64,000 bases of DNA from Albula goreensis (GCA_022829145.1 CM040765.1:13727792-13791791), one strand, 5' to 3'. Counted from the stretch's first letter, positions 39,900 through 52,317 are shown. Made by a program: numbers and translations. Notes: a model not told the origin generated them from the sequence alone.

Positions 39900-42239
39900 T
39901 GTCTACATGCACAGATGTGTACACATTACTCTTGTCACATGCTGCAGATTTCAATCTAAATGACTATTGACAGGAATGCAGAAGGGGATTTTAAACAACT
40001 GTGTCCTTAATGTAATTCCAATCGATTGAAATAGCATGGAAGCTTGAGAGCTTGTAACTAATAATGGTGGAATAAGGTCTTATGAATCACACCATGGGTG
40101 GAGTTACAGTGAGCTGTGAGTCACTGAGTCCTCCAAACCTATCGAGAAGTTTTGTTCTCCTCTTTTATTTTGTTCAAAGCTCAAATGATTGATTCAACTC
40201 AGGTACTGGTAGCTCCACCCAGCTGTGATGTAATGAGTCCTCATTCTCCAATCACAGCTTGTGACCCACGTTTCAAGAGGAAGCAAAGGGTGAACTTTCC
40301 TACAAAACAGGCAGAGGAAAACACAGTGAAGGGTCATCGACAAAAACACAGGTGGCTGCAGGAGAGCATTGGGGGTAAATCTGTGGCTCTGCCTGACTCT
40401 GTAACAACCTTCAGTCAATCTTCACACCCCCTCTCCAAACAGGTAATGACAGGTGTATTTGTAATGCACACATTATGCAGCAAGCGGCAGCATTGAGGCC
40501 GACAGCCTGGGGCGTGGCTTTGAAGTACACATACAAGAATATTTCAAAATTCTGTCCTGAATAAATCTGATGGAAGGGTGGATTAATAATTAATGGAATA
40601 CAAATTTGCATGCTGGTAATCCACTCCAATTATGATGGAAGATTAATATTTAATTTTTAATGTCTCACGGTATTAAAGCATATAAAACAACAGGAACGTA
40701 AATTAGATCCTCAATCTACAAGACTGGAACCAATCAACCTTCTGTCACTGTTCCTCATCTGATGTCTTTGTCAGAATATATTACTCTTGTTAAGTTTTAC
40801 TGTGGAAACGAATGTGGAGGATATATTTAGGGTTAATTTGCAATCATAACCATAAATACCTGTGTCTGATCTTCCGTCAGCCAGTCTGTATCCACTTGGC
40901 TGACTAATGACTGACAAAAAAATGCAAGCCTAATAATACAAACACATAAGGTGATTTATTGAGACATTTAAACAGTGGCTAATAATTACACTGACACAGC
41001 ACACTGTAAGAAACAAAAGAGAAGGCATTATTGATGAGGGGACAGATCTGTCCTGAAACATTTAATTCCACTAACCAAGGCCTTTATCGGAAGGCCATGA
41101 TTAGCTGATTAATTGAAACAGGAGTGCTCCCAGGATGAGAGAAATGTTGAAAGCTGTGTTGTGTCAGTAGCAGTGTGCTGTAACGGCAGCAGCTGATTGG
41201 GTGGCTGTGTGTGGTGTGCCGCTGAGTCTTAAACACCTCAATCTCTGCTTCTGGTTACACTATAGCACCCCAGGCAGGCCTGCCAAATGAGAGGAAAATA
41301 TCTCAAGGGATCATTGCTTTTCATTTCAACCTGACTTTATTTATTAACAGTACCTAATAACAATAGGTTTCAATTATGTTCTTATTTTTTGTTTGCGTTC
41401 TGTCTCTACAATATATTTGTTAAAATTACCAAGCACTTATTTATGGCTGTTTGCAATTTGTAGTTACTGCAATATTTATCAATGGCGTCCTCTCTTCATT
41501 TCTTTCTTACTTACACTTTGCACCACCATTCTTTTGATTACTTGTATGAAGCAAAGCCTTATGGGCCTTGAAGTCTTTTGTAGCCCAAATTGCTTATGCA
41601 AAGGATGCAGCCCTGTATCCTTTGCCCAAGGAGGCGAGCAAAGAAGGATTATGTTTTGTTCCTTCGCTTATTAATCAGTTTAAACATTCTCTGTCATGGC
41701 AACCAGTTTGCCACTTTGGAGTGATAAGCAGAGGAGGGGACAAGGAAGGAAGGCGGGTGTAATTTCGAAGTATATTTTTGTATTTCATATTTCCTGTAAA
41801 AATAAAGTCTCCGACTGCTGTCCCCAAGTCACACATTTAACATTTACTGCAGAATTCCTCTATCCTGGCTCCGGGATGTATGTAATGGTTTTTCTTAATT
41901 CCACGAACCAATTCATCCATCCCCATGTTATATCTATTTGCAGGTGTATTTAAAGGTTTTGTATTGAAACAATAATTAGTGACAGATTTATTTGTGTTAC
42001 AAAAACACTCAATAACGAGTTCCTATACCATACTGTACCTTAATGCATTTATTACTTCAAAAATACTCCAGATTTGGAGGTACAAATTCCCCAAACTTAA
42101 TTGCTGTTAACTAATCATATACGGGCTAATTTAGACTGTCTAATTTTTTTTAAATAAAACAAATTTTGCGGTTAGCTTGAGATAAATCTTCTTAGAGAAC
42201 TTTTTGAGCTCAGAGCGAAAAATAGCTTTCAGTATGGAT
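39900..42239. other. non-coding upstream flank of plekha5
   Basis: No exon was recognised. The segments 41040-41130 and 41560-41770 are repeat-free with homeodomain-type words (TTAGCTGATTAATTGAAAC) and may be proximal regulatory DNA. This is an inference only. Confidence 0.4.
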
Positions 42240-42407
42240 CACTGCTTCAGGACGGAGCTAACGAACAGTTTTAGGGAGATCCGCAAGCACGCTCCCGCCC
42301 CCCAGAGGTTCGCTTCGCTCTGCTCGCTCTCAGACCCAGTTGACAGAGTCAGTGTACGCGCTATTTGAGCGGAGGCGCGCACTCAAATCTCGGGTAGATT
42401 GCCAGAC
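42240..42407 (+). promoter_or_regulatory. plekha5: plekha5 CpG-rich, TATA-less promoter and 5' UTR region
   Basis: The stretch just upstream of the plekha5 start is much richer in CpG than the surrounding DNA. It contains a GC-box-like C-rich run near 42291-42303 and several GCG/CGC clusters at 42355-42395. No TATA box lies at a useful distance from the start. An in-frame TGA at 42366-42368 precedes the ATG, so the coding frame cannot extend further upstream on this exon. The ATG itself sits in an ATGGCGGC context, which resembles the YY1-type element often found at vertebrate CpG-island start sites. The transcription start cannot be placed from sequence alone. The promoter assignment is inferred from composition and position. 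Confidence 0.6.
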
Positions 42408-42499
42408 ATGGCGGCGGATCTAAACCCCGACTGGCTATCTTGCCTCCCGTCTTTCTGGAGTTATGGGGTAACACAGGACGGACGCGTCTTCTTCATCGA
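42408..42499 (+). CDS. plekha5: plekha5 coding exon 1 (N-terminus and first half of WW domain 1)
   Basis: PLEKHA5 is a cytosolic and junction/membrane-associated adaptor with two N-terminal WW domains, a phosphoinositide-binding PH domain and coiled coils. This exon encodes residues 1-30 plus two bases of codon 31. It begins MAADLN and carries LPSFW, then GRVFFI, which is the first half of a WW domain (first Trp at residue 17). The human protein as I remember it has the same start and the same GRVFFI block. The start is supported by a strong context (G at -3, G at +4) and an in-frame stop 42 bases upstream. The exon ends in GA followed by the donor GTAAAT, phase 2. Compared with remembered human PLEKHA5 there is one extra residue (Cys12) before the first LP. 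PLEKHA7 starts differently, so PLEKHA5 is the better match. Confidence 0.92.
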
Positions 42500-42608
42500 G
42501 TAAATATCAACTGGATACAGTCACTGGATATATTTGTCTTGTTTGGTCACGAATATTAAACTAGCGCTGTCTTACACGTTATTCACCTTTTCTATTTCTT
42601 GCCAACAG
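42500..42608 (+). other. plekha5: plekha5 intron 1 (109 bp)
   Basis: This short phase-2 intron starts GTAAAT and ends with a T-rich tract and CCAACAG. Removing it joins GA to T and gives an Asp codon, which restores the WW reading frame. The size is typical of a small fish intron. Confidence 0.88.
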
Positions 42609-42685
42609 TGAAGAAGCGAAGAGCACAACCTGGTTGCATCCAGTCACTGGTGAGGCCGTTATAACTGGCCATAGAAAAACTCCAG
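42609..42685 (+). CDS. plekha5: plekha5 coding exon 2 (second half of WW domain 1 and linker)
   Basis: This 77-base exon completes codon 31 (Asp), encodes residues 32-56 and gives the first base of codon 57. It contains STTWLHPVTGEAV, the second half of WW domain 1, with the binding-face Trp39 and Pro42. The linker TGHRKTP follows. The block is nearly identical to the PLEKHA5 family sequence as I recall it. The exon starts after an AACAG acceptor and ends CCAG before the donor GTAAAT, phase 1. The linker appears one residue shorter than in remembered human PLEKHA5, offsetting the extra Cys in exon 1. Confidence 0.92.
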
Positions 42686-43726
42686 GTAAATGTTTTCACC
42701 CCCTACAAGTTCGTCTGTTGCGTGATGAAGTGCACTTGACTTTTCTTATCAACTGTCAACAACACTGCGTCGCACCCAGTTGAATAATATAGTTCTATCG
42801 TGCTTTATTTGCGGGGCTGTGAGACGCAAGAAATTTGTATCGGTGAAATGCAATGACAGTCCCTGACGTTTTTGCGCAATTTTTGCACCAGTCGCGCAGG
42901 GTAAATAGGGACTCTGGAAACAGTAAAATGTTGGGTCTTGAAGACGAAGTCGTTAAAAGTTCCTCTTTGTAGCTGTCACATGATTGTAAGTTATTTTATG
43001 TCAAACTAGATGCATAACTGTTTAACAACAGAATTGTCAAGCGATACATCTGACTAGCATGCCATGTATCACCGAGGTTAAAAACAGGTAACAGTGGCGA
43101 ATTAGTCTGCTGTCTTTATATTAACTGACGAACGTGTGGACCGACACAACCTTATGGTTGCTATTTTGGTTCCCTACACGTACAGCCATTTACGATAGTT
43201 TTAAGTCAAAACTGCGTCAAGATGGAGTGATTCGAGATGCCCATTAAAACAAGTGTGTATCGTGGCGATTCAAAGAAAACCGCTTGTTTGGCGCAGAACT
43301 CACAAATTAGGGCAATTAAAATAGCCTGCACCACGCTCAACTGAGTAGAAGATGAGGCTCGCTGGCTGACCGTGAGATGCTGAGAAATGAAATGACTGTG
43401 TTGAGACATCAGGGCAGTGGATACAGATGAACACGGTGCTAGAAGGTGTTGGTGGTCTGCACCGTCGCAGATACGCTGTAGTGGGAAAGGGTTTTCGAGG
43501 CTGGCGTGGAAACAGCGCGGTCGGTGTCCAGTTAAATATTCTACTGCAGATCACAGAGATACGGGAGCAAGAAACGGCAGCATTTCTGCAGAGCTGCACT
43601 CGTTTTCTTAGTGTACATCGTTGAAGCTCAGTACTGCGTCCCGCGGCTTTGTTCAGTGCTGTTCATATACTTATGTATCAACTTATTGATGTATTCATTT
43701 ATTTTGTTTGCCTTCCCCCAATGTAG
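42686..43726 (+). other. plekha5: plekha5 intron 2 (1,041 bp)
   Basis: This phase-1 intron runs from GTAAAT to a pyrimidine-rich tract ending in TGTAG. Its first half stays relatively CpG-rich, continuing the promoter-associated island. No coding exon or repeat family is recognisable in it. Several short open frames near 43300-43600 overlap on both strands and look like by-products of GC-rich composition. Confidence 0.85.
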
Positions 43727-43784
43727 ATTTACCAACTGGATGGGAGGAGGGCTTCACGTTCGAAGGAGCGCGATGCTTCATAAA
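43727..43784 (+). CDS. plekha5: plekha5 coding exon 3 (start of WW domain 2)
   Basis: This 58-base exon completes codon 57 (Asp), encodes residues 58-75 and gives two bases (AA) of codon 76, presumably Asn. It contains DLPTGWEEGFTFEGARCFI, the first half of WW domain 2 with Trp62. The acceptor is a pyrimidine-rich tract plus ATGTAG and the donor is GTGAGT. All three exon junctions keep one frame without any stop. The remembered family sequence has Tyr-Tyr or Tyr-Phe before the Ile-Asn/Asp; here it is Cys-Phe (C73, F74). The rest of WW2 and the PH domain are encoded beyond the window. Confidence 0.92.
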
Positions 43785-44164
43785 GTGAGTTGGAATCACA
43801 AAGCCGCTGCGCTTTCAAGCCGTTTCAGCTCAGCCTATTCTGTATTTGTCTTCCAGTCATCAGTTTGTATACAATATAAGACATTTTCACATTAACGCCC
43901 CCTAATTTATCCCTTGGAATATTTACATAATTCTCTTGAGAAATACTTTTAAAAAACTTTGCAGAGAATCATTGTTGTGAAAGAAACATGGACTGAGTAA
44001 GTCCCTGCACTTGTCTCGTGGGAACAAAATGTCTTTAGAGCATAATGTCTCGTCAGCCCAGGTTCTGGAGGGTGTGCCTGTTTTCTCAAGTACCCAACAC
44101 TGAATTGATCAAGTTAACTCATTGATTATACAGTTAACTCAGCTCATCCCGTTTCTCAGGTCTG

Positions 44165-44455
44165 TGCTAGACCCTGTGGCTATCACAGACCACCTCTGAG
44201 TGTTCGATTGCACACTTGTATGCAGGTTTTTCTTCCACCAAAAACCTTGACTCATTAGCTAATTAGCTGTATATACCAACACTGGTTGTACTGGTTTATA
44301 AATGGACACAAAAAGGTACCAGAAGTTAATGAGATTATCAAGAAATTTTGCTGAAAAGTCAGATCACAAAAATGATTTGGGTAATTAAATTATTAAGAGC
44401 AAGAAGCTGACATGAAATCCGGAAATAGATATGGCCCTCCTTGCCCCCCTTGCTC
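44165..44455 (+). mobile_element. dispersed ~300-bp MITE family, copy 3
   Basis: It has the CTCATTAGCTAATTAGCTGT centre, a GTAATTAAATTATTAAGAGC block, a CATGAAATCCGGAAATAG block and a CCCTCCTTGCCCCCCTTGCTCTA right end. The left end is poorly preserved. It lies in plekha5 intron 3. Confidence 0.5.
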
Positions 44456-44689
44456 TATGTATACTTTATATTTTCCCTTGAGACATTATTCAGAAGCATC
44501 CATTACTGTCACATGGGATAATGGCTGTTTTGACCTCAAGGCTAAGAGCAGTGCAGCAATGCTAGTTTACCTCACAGAACTATACTCTCATTACCTCCTG
44601 TGGTTTAGCTTCATTATAAATTATGCAACTCATAGATTCATTAGTCCAAGGTAATTTCCAAAACGATACCAGGACACATTTTTTTCTCG

Positions 44690-44850
44690 GCATAATGTTT
44701 TTGACTTGTCAATTTGTGGAACAGCTTGCCAGGTCTTGTAGTAGAGGCAGACCCTTCGGGTGTTCAAGTTCAGGCTTAACGCACTACCTGGATATTCTAC
44801 TGACTGTGAGTGCTTGAGGACCTGAGTCTGGCTGAATAAACCATTCTCCT
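44690..44850 (+). pseudogene. degraded LINE reverse-transcriptase C-terminal remnant
   Basis: The forward strand reads LWNSLPG and, after a one-base frame change, VFKFRLN. These match the end of non-LTR reverse transcriptases of the CR1/L2 type, where an LWNSLP block precedes an FK..L motif. Stops lie upstream in the same frame (CF*L). It is a dead 3' fragment in the host intron, in sense orientation. Confidence 0.5.
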
Positions 44851-45475
44851 TATGCAGTCTTCTGTTTATTATGTTTCATTATTAAACATGATAAATCTGA
44901 AGAATCTGCTCATCCTCATCCATATAAATTTCAGGAAATTTTTATTTACTCAAGAAGCTCTTAAATGGGGAAGTTTTAATCCCAGTGCTACTTACAATTG
45001 CATAGTTTGTGTGTGTTGAAATGGACTGGCCACTGAAAGCAAAGCACCTCTTTACATAGCTGTGTGTGGGTGAGACAGGACCATACCCTGCCCTGTGAAT
45101 GGAGGACCACTCAGTATATCTCTGCATGTTGGTGAGACTACTGTATATGGCTGTATGTATGTGTGACAGCACTGTATGCTATGTAAATCATCATACTTCT
45201 ATATGTAATATAGGTCTGTACATGGCTATGTGTGGTACAAGTCTGTATTCAGCTGTATGTGTTCTGAATAGTGGTGTGGTACAGAGGGGTGGGTCAGTGC
45301 TAATTTTCTGTGTTGCTCTTGAACGTTATATAACTTCCCTTTGGAATGAAGTGCTGTCAGGTACAATAAGGATTTTCTTCTCTTTGATTTTGACTTTGAG
45401 GCAACATGTTGCACATTGAGTCTAATCTAGTCATTGAGTACACTGTGTAATGCAGTAATAGAATCCTAAATGCTC

Positions 45476-45685
45476 ATTTAAATTTAGCAGACACCCTTAC
45501 TCAGAACGACTTACGCATCTTTCATTTTAAATACACTATTCTTTCACACAGGTGTATGTTTATTCAAGCATGCCAGGCAAAGTACGTTGGCTAGTGGTAC
45601 AATGGCAGTGCACTAATTAGGCACAGAACTTGCAACCTCTGAGGTGCAGCCCCAGTTCTAGCCATTATTCTGCCCTACAGTGTAG
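45476..45685 (-). mobile_element. tRNA-derived SINE-like repeat, second copy
   Basis: It starts AATTTAGCAGACACCCTTAC, corresponding to the common fish TTTAGCAGACGCTCTTATCC word. It continues to a GGTACAATGGCAGTGC block and a CAGAACTTGCAACCTCTGAG B-box-like reverse motif. It is more diverged than the copy at 20190. Confidence 0.55.
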
Positions 45686-46806
45686 CAGCACTCTGTAAAA
45701 TGCATTTATGGAGTAAACAGTACAGTGTGTGCAATGTAGGGGAGTTAGCACATTTTTCCTCAAGACTTTGTGGTCTGAGCTTATCTTGCATATAGCAGGA
45801 GCAATTTACTGCTCAAGTTTCGTTTTAGATTAGATGTGGTCTGAGTGCCACAGTCTCTTCTGCAGGACAGTGGAAGCATTCATCAGCTGAAGTGTTGAGA
45901 ACTTTGATAGAAACACTCTTGACACTTCCCTCCATACATGAGTTGTGTTGTATTGTGAGCAGCATTTCTAGCCACAGAAACCAGAGTATATAAAACCATG
46001 TGGCATTATTCTTTGGTCCTGTAGTGTCACACAGTGCTTTAAATAACACCTGGTGAATCTCTGACTCCTGAATATGCCTGGCTCCAGACATGCAGTGTTT
46101 TATCAGCACCTGTTACAGTAAAGAAACAGCCCTTTCTCTCCTGTCTCTCTCTCTGTTTTGTGTGTGCATGTGTTTTGTGATAATGGGGACAGTTAGTCTC
46201 AGATCAGGTTGGTTGAGGGCAGTCTCTCCTGGGCTCTTTTCATCTCTTCATTATGAGTGCTTTTGGTGCAGGGAGGCAGGCTCCTTGTTTTTTATAAGGT
46301 AAACCTTGACTTTTGAAAAAATGTTATGCTTTCTGAAATTTTTTTCTCCCAATTTTTCACATAATTTCATTCCGGGTTTCTGATGAGGGTTTGTCCAGTT
46401 CTTGTGAGAAGATAGAACTCTTCACTGCAACATAAAACAATGACTCCAATGCTTTAATCAGGGTTTTGATTAGGATTTTATCTGAAGTAATTTGTTTTCT
46501 TCAAAAAAATAGTTTTTTGGAATATGGTCAGTGCCAAGCTCTTACAGCGTTCTCCCGTTTTCACAGCCAGGCTGTGCCGAAGTCCGTTTTCTGTGGGTGA
46601 AATAGGACCAGGTGACGTGCATGCAGAATAATTTTATTTCTTCATTACTGTGTGAAAGTCCAGGTCCCGCTGTCTGCGCTGTGGTCAGCTCATTGATGGC
46701 ATAGATGTTGATCAGAGCCAGACTCAAGCTGCCGCGCTGTTTCACTCCTCTTACTCCTGAGAGAAATCAGCCGCTCCCATGTTTCCATGTGTAATTCTTC
46801 ATTTAC

Positions 46807-46923
46807 CTCCTCACTGCCCTGAGCTTCACTGTAACAGTGCACAGGATTGATCACCAGAGGGTATTTCCCGTTATCCTCGGGTGTGAAAAGACGCTTGTGT
46901 CTGAAGAGCGCAGTCTTCGCCAT
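46807..46923 (-). CDS. unidentified antisense first-exon candidate inside plekha5 intron 3
   Basis: I do not recognise this sequence. On the minus strand an ATG in a strong context (AAG before, G after) opens a 39-codon stretch starting MAKTALFRHKRLFTPED. It ends at a phase-0 splice-donor-like GAGGAG|GTAAAT at 46807/46806. If unspliced, the frame continues to a TGA at 46690-46692, for 77 codons in all, including a WERL block. The composition is protein-like: charged and aromatic residues are well mixed, there is no low complexity, and CpG is raised compared with the surrounding intron. The ATGGCG start resembles that of a housekeeping gene or a retrocopy of one. No downstream exon was identified. 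It could be a nested gene, an old retrocopy, or chance. Confidence 0.3.
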
Positions 46924-46999
46924 CTTAAGTCCACTTTGTGTGGGCGCACAGAGGAAATATGTTAAATAAACGGTCTGTGAATCATTACGACAGCGCCCA

Positions 47000-49900
47000 C
47001 CCCCAGCCTTAACCTCAACCCCAACATCACAAACCTTCGGCCCTTATTGCATTTCAGCTGATAAATGAGTCTCATTCCCTCCTACTGTGGCTCTGAACTG
47101 ATTGGTTGTTGAGGGTGGGGGATTGAATCTTGCCCACTAATGAATTCATTAACTGCTATACTTAAGGAGCTGTGTCATAGCTAACCATTGAAATGAACTA
47201 CATAACATTTAATGAGTTGAAGCATTAAAGTGCCACATATTTGCATTCTAAGGCAAATGGGTAGCGGCTGCATCCAATGAATGCGGTCAATTGAGTTGTC
47301 TGTTGAAAAAAAAACAGGCAGGTGTTCATGTTTATGAGGTGTGATTAGGTAGAAGTCTTCACCTGCATACATGAATAACAAGTAGATTGTACAGTAAGGC
47401 TGTCTTGGAAACATTTAATTGATTTTGGGAATCAACAGCAGTGGTAAATCTGTGTGTTTGTGTGCTTATGGTTGTGAGCAAGTAAGGGTGTATTAGTATT
47501 CATTTAATGTAGTGTTTATGTGCATGGGTGGGTAGACAGGTGTGTGTGTGTATGTGTGTGTGTGAGAGTGAATGTGTGAGTACATGTGTTTCTGAGTGAG
47601 TGTGTGTGTGTTAGTATTTATGTAACACAATGTTTGTGTGCATGGGTAGGAAGACAGGTGTGTGTATGTGCACCTGTGTTTATACATAATTTTATGCAAA
47701 CAAATAAATAGGATCAAGAGAAATATACAGAAAACTGCAGTTAAAGTCCCAGATTTATCTGAAACCTGAGAAGGAAAGTAATCAAACAAACAGAGCGTGT
47801 TCTTCAATCCTGTGCAGGTGTTCTTTCTGAGGACAGGAACAGGGAAAGAGAGGACGAGGGAAAGAGAGGACGAGAGAGATGCTCGCTGGTTTTAGTGTAT
47901 GTGCATTAGCGGATATATGTGTGTGTGTGTGTGTTTGCCTTTTGTGAGTTATGAGTTGTGAGTTATGTGTCTGATTACATGTGGGAAGTATCTTTAGTTA
48001 AATCAGGTTTCTCTGTGGGGCCATGATAGGGTGAAAAGATTGTTTTGGCTGTCAGAATCTTGCTTTGGATGGTGAATAAGAGAGCGTTTATTTGTGAGAT
48101 GCCACTCTCTGTTGTGTGAGAAGGAGAAGGATAGTCAGAAGGGTGGAAACTGAGCCGGTTGGCCTGTCAGAGGGTTTGACACGCAAGGCGGTAGTGACAG
48201 CCTGCCGTCAGAGTGATCATGTGACTCCACAGAGATTTTTCAGATGTCACTCGATGGCTGGGCTGCTATAGAGCAGTGGATAATTCACACGCATGGCTGG
48301 GCAATATGATACGAATCTACATCATGATAATTACCTGGGCTATTCTCAATGTGGATTATGAGTGAGACCCATGTGCCACTCTCTGACCACTGCTTTATCT
48401 GTCCTTTTCGCTGAACAGAAGAGAGAGAAATTCAGAGTGAGGGAGAAAGGAAAGGAAAGGGCACTGGCTGAGGGAAAGAGAGTGAAACAAAAATGAAGGT
48501 TATTTTCTCTCTGTGTCCCTTTCCTTGTATATATTGCATAGGATTAGGCTGCTATGTTTGTATTGCTTAGGATGGTGTTCTGGTTCTGTTTGTTATTACT
48601 TCTGAAATATATCAGGAGGTGAATGCTTTGGCAGTGTATGCATTGTTTGGTTATGCCAATAATGTCAGCTGAAAAATTGGGAAATATATATGTTTTATAA
48701 ATAGAGAGAGAGAGAGAACTGAAGAAGGGGGAGGCCAGTAGCACCACTGCCGCGTTCAGACGTCTGTTTTGCTGAACTCTGCAGTATTGACAGTGACTGT
48801 GCCTTTAGTATAGAAGCAGCATCCAGGTGAATATGCTGCTGACACTGTTTGGACCCTGGACTGGAAAAGACAGGAGTCCAGGAGTGAACAGGTGTGAAGT
48901 GACCCCTCGGGCACCTGCCCTGTCCGCAGTCCGTAATGTGACTGGCATTCGAGCAGTGCGAGGAAATTGATGTTTTTGCCCCCTGAGGTGCGGACAGCTT
49001 GCATGGGGCCAAAGGTCATATTTTGGTTCTGGAATTATTAGCCATTTCCAGCATGTGCTTCCTGGATTGTCCGCTGTCACGGAAACAGAGCCATGAGCCA
49101 GTGGAACAGTGCAAACCTCGCTTCCTGTTGCAGGGTGAGCGCTGTCATGGCAACCACTCATGTTCCATGGCTAGCTGTCTTGTTTTTAGTTATGTTGCTT
49201 CAGCTGACAGTTTTACTTGTTCGTGTGAAACTAACAACCATTTCTTAGCAGACTTAAAAATACAGTCTGAGCAATAATTGCTCCTCTTAATTGACTTAAC
49301 TATGTTACAGTAGCAATTGTGGATCATTACATTTAGTCTTGCGTAACTGATGCACACTGTTCAGTAGGAAAAGCAAGGCTGGATGGGTGATTTGATTATT
49401 TTGCCAGTGATCATTATTTTGCAATTATGACCTCACCATAATGAGTACAAAACTTGTTTACTGTCTTGGATGTCTGAGTGCTTTATCAGCCTTTGTGTAC
49501 TTAATTTATTGTAGTGTGCCCAGCCTGTGTGGCACCATTTCCTTTGTCAGTAAATACAGATTTTTTAATTCCTTAAGGATATTAAACACTACATATGCGA
49601 GTACAGATTTTTTTCCTTTCTCTGATTGGATGTTTTTCCCACTTCACTTATTTTCTACTTTTATTTATTAATCTACAGGCTTTGTTTTAATGGACCAAAC
49701 ACATGGTGCAATGGTCAAAACAGCCTGAATTATCTGGAGTAATTGTTGCAGTGTTATTTCAAAATGCAGTGTCCATTGCGACAGTTACTTGCCTACTCTT
49801 ACGTTCCAGACTGCTGTAAAATGAACTTTGCCCTGACATACATATCTCTCAAATCTGGGTGTTAAATGATTAATGTACACTGATCTTTTTTATCACCGTG

Positions 49901-52250
49901 CAAGTCTGGACTGTCAAAATAGAGCCCTGTGCCTTTGGACCAATTTTAAGTAGCACAATGTCTTACATATTTGAAGGATTCTTTGTTAATCTTCAGTAAT
50001 ATTCATCAGATTAGAACACATTAGTGTTATTATGATAATGATAATCTTAGTATTAAAATTAAGATCACTCACCTTTCTAGGAAGCTGTCTGCCCTTCTTT
50101 GCAAAAGAAGGCTCTTAAAAATTCTCTTTGGAAAATGGAATGTTATCCAATGGCGTGAATAGTGCTGGAGACAAATCCATTTTGCCCTCACAGATATTAA
50201 AAGTCTGAATTAATGCAGATTAGATCATTTGGAAGAAAATTGCCTCTGATCTTTGGGTATGTGGTAAAACAGAGATATCCAGATTTGCTGGGGTCGTGGT
50301 TTTTGTGGCCTACGTTGAGGGAATGATGAAACTCCTGTTCCTGACCTTGAGGTCAGAAACACTATTTTCAGATTTAAAATTTTTTCTGAAAGTTCGGTCA
50401 AGTCCAGTGGATCTCAGCCCAGCCCTGGAAAGCCCCAGTATGCTGTGACGATCATGTGTTACTCTGCACTTAATTGATCAGTTTAAAGAAGTAATTGCAC
50501 AGTTGATAATTATTTTATTATTTACACAGCAAAATTAGTTGATTAAACGACAAGAGGTGAATTGATGTCAGCATGTTTTGCCTTCAGGTCTTATTTATTT
50601 GAGTTCATCATGTTATTATCTTGTGTTCATTGCATTTGCCTGCTGTTATATTATATGGTTATTTACTTGTGCTGGTGTACCCCTCTGCTTATTTTATGGA
50701 TGCATTCAATTTTCATCACACTCTCACTGTAAAGATTCATTTGTGAAGCCCTCTGTAAGTCATGCATCACGAATCTGGCTGATGATTGTGTGACAGCAGA
50801 CCTCCTGATTGCTGATTGGTTGTCCTTTTCCTGCCACTTGTTGAAACAACCTGGTGCAAGGATGTCAGTTGAGTAAATACTGCAAAAATACTTATACTCA
50901 ATCTCTTATTTAACTTTAAAATTCTATGGAAATGGCTTCCAAAAAAAGTCATTTTTCAACTACTGGTTGTGCATATACATAGTCTGAAGTTTGTGTCAGT
51001 GGTGTGCACTTTTCCACTCAGTTAAAAAGGGATAAATCACAAAGCTGATGTGGAATTGCTTCACAAATAGGCATGTGTGCATTGTTGATAGGTAAGGCCC
51101 CTGCTCTCTCAGAGCTGAATTGGTATGTACGAGGAATGTCAATGTCTGCAGCATTAGACACTATCCATTGAAAGTGCAGTCTGAGTGAAGGTAATGATTA
51201 TAATAATGTATTAAGACATCTTGTGAATGGTTGTTTTGGTTGTAAATTAGATACCATGGCTTGTGATTTAGTTAGTGTGCTATGCATCTGTAACATAGAA
51301 CAAGGAAATGGCTGATCGCTGCAATCCATTACATTAAAAAGCTAACTGAATGGATCAAGAATGGCATGCCAATGCTTTTTCATGAACGCAAATATGCAGC
51401 ATTCAGTACACAGCATTCAGATATAATTCACCTTGCACTGAGCTGCCAGGTTGTTCCAACATGCTATAAATACATATGGCTCCAAACCTAGTGAACCAAA
51501 TGACCTAAATAATCACATTTAATGAATTAAGCTTTCCTTGTTTTTCTTTACAACGTGAGTGGGCATTTCTGACTAGTTATTGAGTGAAAATCAAACAAAT
51601 ATAAAACATTTCCTTTTCCGATATAAAGATTTCCTCTTCTGGTTCCTTTTCCAATTCAGCTTTCCTTTCCCAAACCTTATTCTTGGCACATTATTGGGAA
51701 AACCTCTGAACAAAATATTGTTTATTAATAGTCATTGCTCCACAGCCTTCTGGTAACATGTTCATTGAGCGTCCGTATGTCCAGTGACAGGCCGTTTGAA
51801 TCCCAGCCGTGCCATCTCTGGTTTAAATAGTGGCAGAAACGAGCTCAGCCTCACCAGGGTAAAATAGTCAGGCACACTGTGTGGGAGAAAAAATATATGA
51901 ATAACAGCAAAATGTCCATTGCTCCAACATGCATTTGAAAGTAATTAGTAATCATAAACTGGCTAATTGAGATGAGTCAGGTAGCGCGATGGAAACACAG
52001 AAAATGATGGCTCATCAGGGGGCTCAATGAGGAGGCTGTATTGGCTTCCTGCCGCTGAAGCATTGGATTATGGGATATAAACCCCAGTAGCTGAAAACGT
52101 GGGGCCAAAACAGCTGTCTAAATATTGTTGATAATAGCAATTATAGCATACGCTTGTTTCACGGGTGTATTCAATTCATGCTTATCTGCAGAATAGAGTT
52201 GGGCAATTTCAGTGTGCTAAAGGCAGTGTAGTCACTCTGGATGTGGCTGC
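47000..52250. other. plekha5 intron 3 interior, mostly featureless
   Basis: It contains GT-rich runs at 47450-47680, a short AGAG tract at 48702 and the MITE fragment at 50404. A tRNA-like word (GGCCGTTTGAATCCCAGCC) lies near 51791. No exon was recognised. Confidence 0.45.
50404..50535 (+). mobile_element. one-ended hAT-like MITE fragment
   Basis: A CAGTGGATCTCAGCCCAGCC end resembles the left terminus at 22012. An AT-rich interior with an AATTGATCAG motif follows. The opposite end is not recognisable. Confidence 0.3.
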
Positions 52251-52314
52251 TGCTCATTCAGGTGTTGGAAGGAAGGTTTACAGAGGGCTGCAGAACCTCT
52301 AGAGTCGCAGTCTG

Positions 52315-52317
<3 letters not shown>

